From assembly GCA_025656435.1 (NCBI GenBank), contig JAHXHT010000040.1, positions 1 to 13,150 of the forward strand: DNA of 13,150 bases, given 5' to 3'. Positions 8,383 to 13,150 of the stretch are shown piece by piece. The DNA comes from Candidatus Thiodiazotropha sp. (ex Gloverina cf. vestifex) (GTDB lineage Bacteria; Pseudomonadota; Gammaproteobacteria; Chromatiales; Chromatiaceae). The translations under genes and the position numbers were made by a program. The notes beneath the pieces were generated by a model that worked only from the letters and a program-made list of their open reading frames with translations, ran no database searches and was not told the origin of the DNA. The first letter of the stretch is position 1. Every line of letters starts with the position of its first letter.

Positions 8383-8927
8383 GATACAGGATACTCAGTT
8401 TACTGATACTGTTGACTTGGTTGGGCAGTGCATCGGCAGCAACATTCATGGTGGATGATGTGTCGATCACAGAACAGAACGAGGCCTATCGGCTCAACGC
8501 CCGCATCGACTATCGACTGACGGATGAGGTGCATGAGGCCCTTAGCAACGGGGTGCCGTTGACTTTACGGGTGGAGTTGGTGGTGGGGAAACTTTTGCGG
8601 AGTTTCTGGGAGCCAAACTCCCTTTCACGTACGCTCAGATTCCAGATCCGCTATCATGCTCTGACGGAACTCTATCGGGTGGTGGATATGCAGACAGGGG
8701 AGGAACAGAGCTTCGTGACCCAGGATGCCGCACTCTACGCCTTGGGCGAGATCGGTGACATGTTACTGGTGTCACGTTCGGGGTTAATACCGGGTGAACC
8801 CTACCAACTGCATCTGCGGGCCGACCTTGAGATCGAGTCGTTACCGCTGCCCCTACAGCCATTGGCCTATCTGGGGCGGGGCTGGAGACTGACTACCGGG
8901 TGGACACGATGGCCACTTCAACCCTGA
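8379..8927 (+). CDS. DUF4390 family exported protein
   Basis: A 182-residue protein with a clear signal peptide (MRYRILSLLILLTWLGSASAA, likely cut after SASA near residue 20) and a mainly beta-rich mature part. The mature part begins TFMVDDVSITEQNEAYRLNARIDY and includes LTLRVELVVGK, LRFQIRYHALTELYRVVD and a C-terminal YLGRGWRLTTGWTRWPLQP. This matches the pattern of DUF4390, a family regularly found between rsmB and the NtrY-like kinase gene; its function is not known. The protein should be periplasmic or envelope-associated. Its start overlaps the rsmB stop (ATGA at 8379-8382), and its last codons overlap the kinase gene in another frame, so the three are translated from one message. The fixed position beside a sensor kinase suggests it may act with it, but that is inference. 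Confidence 0.88.
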   Translation: MRYRILSLLILLTWLGSASAATFMVDDVSITEQNEAYRLNARIDYRLTDEVHEALSNGVPLTLRVELVVGKLLRSFWEPNSLSRTLRFQIRYHALTELYRVVDMQTGEEQSFVTQDAALYALGEIGDMLLVSRSGLIPGEPYQLHLRADLEIESLPLPLQPLAYLGRGWRLTTGWTRWPLQP

Positions 8928-11083
8928 GTCGCCTGCGTATTGGCGGATTTTCCGTCGCACTGCTGCTGGTCCTTCTGTTGGTGACCCTGCACTTAATGAG
9001 CAGCGCCGTGCAGAATTCTGCAGAGCTTAGCCGCTATTTTGTGCCGCTATTAGTCGTTAACCTGGCCGGCATGGTGATCCTCATTGGGATGATCACCTAC
9101 AATTCTGTTCGGCTTATTCGACAGTATCTGCGTCACAGCGCCGGCTCCCGGCTGACCCTGCGGATGTTGCTGATCTTCATCGTCATCTCACTCACCCCCG
9201 TGGGTGTGGTCTACTACTACTCATTCAGTTTTCTGCAGGGTGGTATCGACAGTTGGTTCGATGTGCGGATCGATCAGGCAATGGAAGACGCCCGGGACTT
9301 GGGTCAAGCCTCGCTGGATCTGAACAAGCGGCTCTGGTTGAAATATACAGAGCAGCAACTCTTGAGTGTCACGGATGCCTCTGAATCGGCCCTCTCTCTC
9401 TCCATTGCTGAGTTGCGCCAGCAGTCCGGCGCGCTGGAACTGTCACTGAGTGACCCATTTGGCCAGATCATCGCCTATTCCAATGCCGTGGCCTCGGAGT
9501 TGGCGCCGGCCAAGCCCGACGATTTCATCATGCAGCAGTTGCGTGAAAGCAGCAGTTATGTGGGGCTGGTGAGAGAGAAGGATGAGTTGATGATCCGGGT
9601 GGCGGTGGTGGACCCACTGGGCCGGCCCTATATCATCCAGGGCCTCTATCCCGCTTCAGAGCGTGTGAGCGCTTTATCCGAGAAGCTGGAGCTTGCCTAT
9701 AACCGCTATAAGGAACTCTCCTTTCTCCGTCAGTCATTGAAACGCAACTTCTCGCTGACCCTCTTTATGGTGCTCATGTTCGCTATCCTGTCTGCAGTGT
9801 GGGCCGCCTTCTTCTCGGCACGGCGCATGGTGGCGCCGATTACCAACATTGCGGCTGGTACCCGTGCAGTGGCCGAGGGTAATTACGATCGGCAGTTACC
9901 TGTCCCAAGAGCCAAGGATGAGCTGGCTTTTCTGGTGACCTCCTTTAATGCCATGACGCGGCGTATCGGTCAGGCACGGGATCAGGCATCCCGCAGTCAG
10001 CGTGAGGTGGAGGGGCAGCGTGCCTACCTGGAAACCGTGTTGGGGCGGCTCTCTTCCGGCGTGTTGACCTTTGATGAGGAGCATCGTCTGCGGACTACCA
10101 ATCCGGCGGCGGAGAAGATTCTCGGCACCAATCTACAGCGGGTTATTGGTTCTCCAGTTCAGTCTTTGGCCCTCGTCTCGCCGGTGTTACGTCAGTTTGT
10201 GGAGGGGCTGCAGGACCCGTTGCTGGAATTCCAGGAAGAGTGGCGCGGTGAATTGACCCTGTTCGGTGGCGAGGGGCGCAAGGTACTGATCTGTCGCAGT
10301 ACCCCCTTCTCACAACTAGACGGGCCAAAGGGGCATATCGTGTTGTTCGACGATGTCACCGCATTGATTCGGGCACAACGTGATGCGGCCTGGGGCGAGG
10401 TGGCGCGGCGGCTGGCCCATGAGATCAAGAATCCGCTAACGCCGATCCAACTTTCGGCAGAACGGTTACGGCATAAATTTCTCAAGCGCATGCCGGAGAA
10501 GGATGCCGAGTTGCTTGAACGTGCAACCCACACCATCGTGCAGCAGGTGGAAGCGATGAAGACCATGGTCAACGACTTTTCCGAGTACGCCCGGCCGCCG
10601 CAGATGGAGGTCAAGCCTCTGCGGCTCGACAAGCTGATCGCGGAGGTGGTTGACCTGTATCGCGGTAACAAGGAGATTAAGTTCAACATAGAACTGACGG
10701 CAGGCGCCGCTCGTGTCGAGGCAGACTCACTACGGGTTCGTCAGGTCGTACACAATCTGATGAAGAATGCCATTGAGGCCATGGAGGGTCAGAAAGCGGC
10801 AGAACTCTCAGTGATCACCAAGGTATTGCAGCGTGATGATCATCCCTACTACGAAATGAGAGTGCAGGACAACGGTCCGGGCTTCAACGAGACCATGGTG
10901 CAGCACCTGTTCGAGCCCTACGTTACGTCGAAGCCCAAGGGAACAGGGCTTGGCCTGGCCATCGTCAAGAAGATCGTCGAGGAGCATGCCGGTATTATCT
11001 GGGCGGAAAACTGTGATAAGGGCGCCTGTATGGTGATGCATCTGCCAATGTTGCTGGATCTCGAAGAGGAGAGTGAAGTATGA
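8900..11083 (+). CDS. ntrY: NtrY-like membrane sensor histidine kinase
   Basis: A 727-residue sensor kinase of the NtrY type, expected to phosphorylate the NtrX-like regulator encoded next. Three hydrophobic segments (about 16-33, 47-68 and 88-110), an extracytoplasmic region of about 175 residues and a fourth membrane segment (about 285-307) come first. They are followed by a HAMP domain (about 308-362), a PAS domain (about 376-480, from VLGRLSSGVLTFDEEHRL), the HisKA helix with His507 in LAHEIKNPLTPIQLSAERL, and the ATPase domain with N box NLMKNAIEAM, VQDNGPGF and GTGLGLAIV. All catalytic motifs are intact. The start is uncertain: GTG at 8900 (GGAG 11 bases upstream) or ATG at 8909, three codons later. 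Either way it overlaps the DUF4390 gene by 19-28 bases. NtrY systems are tied to nitrogen or redox control in other bacteria; the signal here is unknown. Confidence 0.92.
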   Translation: MDTMATSTLSRLRIGGFSVALLLVLLLVTLHLMSSAVQNSAELSRYFVPLLVVNLAGMVILIGMITYNSVRLIRQYLRHSAGSRLTLRMLLIFIVISLTPVGVVYYYSFSFLQGGIDSWFDVRIDQAMEDARDLGQASLDLNKRLWLKYTEQQLLSVTDASESALSLSIAELRQQSGALELSLSDPFGQIIAYSNAVASELAPAKPDDFIMQQLRESSSYVGLVREKDELMIRVAVVDPLGRPYIIQGLYPASERVSALSEKLELAYNRYKELSFLRQSLKRNFSLTLFMVLMFAILSAVWAAFFSARRMVAPITNIAAGTRAVAEGNYDRQLPVPRAKDELAFLVTSFNAMTRRIGQARDQASRSQREVEGQRAYLETVLGRLSSGVLTFDEEHRLRTTNPAAEKILGTNLQRVIGSPVQSLALVSPVLRQFVEGLQDPLLEFQEEWRGELTLFGGEGRKVLICRSTPFSQLDGPKGHIVLFDDVTALIRAQRDAAWGEVARRLAHEIKNPLTPIQLSAERLRHKFLKRMPEKDAELLERATHTIVQQVEAMKTMVNDFSEYARPPQMEVKPLRLDKLIAEVVDLYRGNKEIKFNIELTAGAARVEADSLRVRQVVHNLMKNAIEAMEGQKAAELSVITKVLQRDDHPYYEMRVQDNGPGFNETMVQHLFEPYVTSKPKGTGLGLAIVKKIVEEHAGIIWAENCDKGACMVMHLPMLLDLEEESEV

Positions 11084-12450
11084 GTGGCGCCTATATTCTG
11101 GTCGTCGATGACGAGCCGGAGATACGCAATCTGGTGAAGGAGATCCTCGAGGACGAGGGTTACGAAGTGGCGATGGCCGCCGATGGCCAGTCGGCGCGCA
11201 AGGCCTTGCGTGACCGTCGCCCGGAACTGATTCTGCTGGATATCTGGATGCCCGATGTGGATGGGATCACGCTGCTCAAGGAGTGGGGAGCGGAGGAGGG
11301 ACTGCCTTGTCCGGTAATTATGATGTCGGGTCACGGTACGGTGGAGACCGCCGTGGAGGCAACCCGCCTGGGCGCCTATGATTTTCTCGAAAAGCCACTT
11401 TCCCTCGCCAAACTGCTGCTCACTGTAGAACGCTCGATCGAAGCGGAGCAGTTGAAGCAGGAGAATGTCGGCCTCAAACGACACAATCACGTTATCCATG
11501 AACCCACCGGTAAGAGCCCGGTAATGCAGCGGCTGCGGGAACAGGTCAAGCGCATCGCCCAGCACGATACCTGGGTGCTGGTGACCGGTGAACCGGGTAG
11601 CGGCCGGGAGACCCTGGCGCGCTATCTGCACGCCCAGAGCATGCGTCGTGAGCGCCCCTTTGTCGAGGTCAATGTCAGTGCGATCGTCAAGGCCAATGCG
11701 GCGCAGGAGCTTTTCGGTACAGAGGTTGACGGATGCATCCACTACGGCAGGCTTGAACAGGCCATGGGCGGTACCCTGTTTCTCGACGAGGTGGCCGATA
11801 TGGACCTGGAGGCCCAGGCGCAATTGGTCGGCGCCCTGGATACCGGCAGCTTCCTGCGGGTGGGCGGCAGCGACCCGGTCAGTATCGACGTGCGGATCAT
11901 CGCAGCCACAAAACACAATCTTGAGGAGGCTGTACAGGAGGGAAAGTTTCGCGAAGATCTCTTTTACCACCTGAATGTGGTGCCTCTGCATGTACCACCG
12001 CTACGAGAGCATGCTGAAGATGTGCCGGAGCTGCTCAACTTCTATGTCGACTGGTTCGTGACCCATGAAAAGTTGCCTTATCGGCACTTTGCGGTGGGAG
12101 CACAAAATAAGCTGCGCAATCATCCCTGGCTTGGCAACGTGCGGGAATTGAAGAATCTGGTACAGCGTCTGTTGATTCTTGAGGCAGGCCCGGAAATCGC
12201 TCAGGAAGAGATCGAGGCGACTCTGGGCTCACCGGATGTAAGAGCATCCGCAGGGGGATTGGATTCGATGATCTCCTTCGACCAACCGCTACGACAGGCC
12301 AGAGAGGCCTTCGAAAAGGTCTACCTTGAATACCAATTACATCAGCACGAAGGTAATATCTCACGCATGGCAAAGGCGGTGGGTATGGAGCGAACCCATC
12401 TCTACCGCAAACTCAAGTCCCTTGAGATAGAATTCAAGGACAAGCGGTAA
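11080..12450 (+). CDS. ntrX: NtrX-like response regulator with degenerate AAA+ domain
   Basis: A 456-residue regulator with an intact receiver (Asp10, Asp11, phosphoacceptor Asp54 in LLDIWMPD, Lys near KPLS), a central AAA+ domain and a Fis-type helix-turn-helix at the C-terminus (about 410-450, ERTHLYRKLKSL). The AAA+ part departs from the NtrC pattern. Walker A is GEPGSGRE, with Arg176 in place of the usual Lys. The segment that normally holds GAFTGA is reduced to ELFGTEVDGCIHYGRLEQ (210-227). The second arginine-finger position is His297 (FREDLFYHLN). Walker B (GGTLFLDEVADM) is normal. Without GAFTGA it should not activate sigma-54 RNA polymerase; NtrX proteins of other bacteria are known to lack this motif and to act differently. 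The start overlaps the kinase stop (ATGA), with GAGGAG about 9 bases upstream. Confidence 0.92.
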   Translation: MSGAYILVVDDEPEIRNLVKEILEDEGYEVAMAADGQSARKALRDRRPELILLDIWMPDVDGITLLKEWGAEEGLPCPVIMMSGHGTVETAVEATRLGAYDFLEKPLSLAKLLLTVERSIEAEQLKQENVGLKRHNHVIHEPTGKSPVMQRLREQVKRIAQHDTWVLVTGEPGSGRETLARYLHAQSMRRERPFVEVNVSAIVKANAAQELFGTEVDGCIHYGRLEQAMGGTLFLDEVADMDLEAQAQLVGALDTGSFLRVGGSDPVSIDVRIIAATKHNLEEAVQEGKFREDLFYHLNVVPLHVPPLREHAEDVPELLNFYVDWFVTHEKLPYRHFAVGAQNKLRNHPWLGNVRELKNLVQRLLILEAGPEIAQEEIEATLGSPDVRASAGGLDSMISFDQPLRQAREAFEKVYLEYQLHQHEGNISRMAKAVGMERTHLYRKLKSLEIEFKDKR

Positions 12451-12506
12451 TTCAGGTTGAAAACAGTCCGCACACGAACGGGAATCAAGCCGGTTAATGG
12501 GAAGCT

Positions 12507-12529
12507 GTAGGGTGCGGCCCAGCCGCACC
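12507..12529. repeat. REP-like hairpin, second location of the motif near topA
   Basis: GTAGGGTGCGGCCCAG (12507-12522) differs at two positions from the 16-nt motif in the palindrome at 136-225. Here it contains a perfect 8-bp hairpin, GGTGCGGC (12511-12518) with GCCGCACC (12522-12529) and a CCA loop. It lies 56 bases after the ntrX stop. With no T-run it is a poor intrinsic terminator, but it could protect the 3' end of the operon mRNA. Confidence 0.6.
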
Positions 12530-12538
12530 ATCTCAGAT

Positions 12539-12607
12539 CACCGGCCCCTGTAGACGGACTTCAGCATTTAACTATCGGCAGCGGCAGTCCTTGCTTTTCG
12601 GCCGGTG
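12539..12607. repeat. Imperfect inverted repeat with symmetric arms
   Basis: CACCGGCC (12539-12546) is the exact reverse complement of GGCCGGTG (12600-12607). Inside it, GGACT (12556-12560) pairs with AGTCC (12586-12590). The unpaired gaps on the two sides are both 9 bases, leaving a 25-base loop. The symmetry suggests a foldable element (small mobile repeat or RNA hairpin). I do not recognise a family. Confidence 0.4.
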
Positions 12608-12654
12608 GCTCTGAGTAGCAAAGCCAATCAATGACTCTAGAAACCGGGCGTTGA

Positions 12655-12948
12655 GTTGTTTTTACTCGGCATCGAGTCTCTGTGTCCCACAGTTGACTAA
12701 AAATTAGTCAGTGCCGAGATGATTTTGCTCGACGACGGGTCTCAGGGACTCGTGATTGACTAAAATTTAGTCAACGCTGAGTAAATTTTAGTCATCAGAG
12801 ACAGGAATTGACTCGCCATCGAGCCAATTTTGCCCGGCACCGATACTATTTGACTCAACGACGAGTAGATTTTGTCCGTCATCGAGGAAAATAGAGTCAT
12901 CAGCCGGATAATTTCCTGGAGTGGGCAGAAGTTGTCCCGCCAGGCCAT
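12655..12948. repeat. Array of about 14 diverged 21-bp tandem units
   Basis: Starting at 12655, successive 21-base units align without a single insertion or deletion: 12655, 12676, 12697, 12718, 12739, 12760, 12781, 12802, 12823, 12844, 12865, 12886, 12907 and, weakly, 12928. The shared pattern is roughly GTAAATTTTGACTC followed by NNCANCGA. Units differ at many positions yet keep their length. Each unit carries an AT-rich near-palindrome (for example GACTAAAATTTAGTC at 12757-12771), and unit junctions carry a second one (ACTCGGCATCGAGT at 12664-12677). Because 21 is a multiple of three, the array reads as heptads on both strands. On minus they have the form S-x-x-x-K/Q-I/F-x, interrupted by three stops; on plus they are of the type VDFVRHR, ANFARHR, QELTRHR, interrupted by four stops. 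It is either a decayed heptad-repeat gene or a DNA/RNA-level array. Confidence 0.75.
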
Positions 12949-12962
12949 AGATTTAGGTGACG

Positions 12963-13017
12963 ATGTTCCAATATCATCCCGTACCCGTTGACGGGAAGCA
13001 AAAGCTCAAGTTGATGA
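12963..13017 (+). CDS. Possible start of a gene interrupted by a group II intron
   Basis: An ATG at 12963 with AGGTG just upstream opens a frame reading MFQYHPVPVDGKQKLKLM. The frame continues past the proposed intron boundary at 13017/13018 only as far as a TAG at 13032-13034. If the downstream sequence is an intron, the true gene would continue in the 3' exon outside the window. I do not recognise the peptide, and 18 codons are too few to establish that it is coding. Confidence 0.2.
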
Positions 13018-13150
13018 GTGTGGCCCTCGTGTAGGAAAAAGACTACAGACACCACAAACCCAACGCTGATCGCCATGGAAGGCTGAAAGCCGAGGCGATT
13101 AGTCCCCGATAGGCGTAGGCGCGGTTGTATGGCCGTAATTGTGACTGTTA
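13018..13150 (+). mobile_element. Probable 5' end of a group II intron (domain I), cut by the window edge
   Basis: The segment begins GTGTG, matching the GUGYG consensus for group II intron 5' ends. It folds as expected for the start of domain I. A hairpin GTAG/CTAC (13031-13034 with 13043-13046) comes first. Then ACAAACC (13054-13060) pairs with GGTTGT (13123-13128, one bulged A) and encloses a 9-bp stem CTGATCGCC/GGCGATTAG (13066-13074 with 13094-13102). That stem is capped by GGCT-GAA-AGCC (13081-13091), and a small hairpin GCG/CGC (13113-13115 with 13120-13122) follows. The order (GUGYG, GUAG-type hairpin, AACC multibranch closed by GGUU) is like that of well-studied bacterial group II introns such as Ll.LtrB. 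Domain V and any reverse transcriptase would lie beyond 13150, so the call rests on structure alone. Confidence 0.5.

Noticed and set aside
10918..11991. 357-codon open frame on the minus strand across the ntrY-ntrX junction
   Set aside because: It overlaps two well-supported genes with intact motifs. Its own translation shows no domain, signal or sensible context.
12511..12529. Intrinsic terminator of the def-ntrX operon
   Set aside because: The hairpin is strong but is followed by ATCTCAGATCA instead of a T-run, and its sequence is shared with the repeat near topA, so a repeat element is the better description.
12655..12948. CRISPR array
   Set aside because: The units are contiguous with no spacers, only 21 bp and strongly diverged. 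No cas genes are present.
13018..13150. Riboswitch or tRNA-like gene at the right edge
   Set aside because: No tRNA arms with the conserved T-loop, and no match to riboswitch cores that I know. The GTGTG start and branch order fit a group II intron better.

Overview
The window looks like a chromosomal housekeeping segment of a gammaproteobacterium. The gene order def-fmt-rsmB-DUF4390-ntrY-ntrX, divergent from a LysM protein-dprA-smg-topA cluster, is the arrangement seen in Pseudomonas and in many Chromatiales-like or sulfur-oxidising gammaproteobacteria. The protein sequences are of that general type. I cannot name a genus from the sequence alone.

Left half (1-5319, all minus strand, read right to left). 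A secreted LysM protein, dprA (DNA uptake and recombination mediator) and smg (DUF494) are tightly packed; dprA and smg overlap by ATGA. An intrinsic terminator (2569-2597) follows smg and sits only 23 bp from the topA start codon. topA encodes a 759-residue type IA topoisomerase with four C-terminal zinc ribbons. Beyond topA, bases 136-225 form a large REP/REPIN-like palindrome; I see no complete gene in 1-265.

Middle and right (5459-12450, all plus strand). A probable single operon runs from peptide deformylase (def) and Met-tRNA formyltransferase (fmt), the two halves of the N-formylmethionine cycle, to the 16S rRNA m5C967 methyltransferase (rsmB), a secreted DUF4390 protein, and an NtrY/NtrX-type two-component system. 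From fmt onward every junction overlaps (TGATG, ATGA, a 19-28 bp overlap, ATGA), so the signalling genes are translationally tied to the translation genes. The NtrX-like regulator has a degenerate AAA+ domain: the GAFTGA sigma-54 loop is deleted, the Walker A Lys is Arg, and the second arginine-finger position is His.

Right end (12451-13150), about 700 bases without a conventional gene and the most unusual part. It holds a second copy of the REP-like motif found beside topA, an imperfect palindrome, an array of about 14 strictly 21-bp tandem units (indel-free but highly diverged, readable as heptad repeats on either strand), and, running off the edge, a densely structured sequence starting GTGTG that I interpret as the 5' end of a group II intron. 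It may interrupt a short reading frame that starts at 12963. In related genomes trkA/trkH often follow ntrX; they are not in this window.
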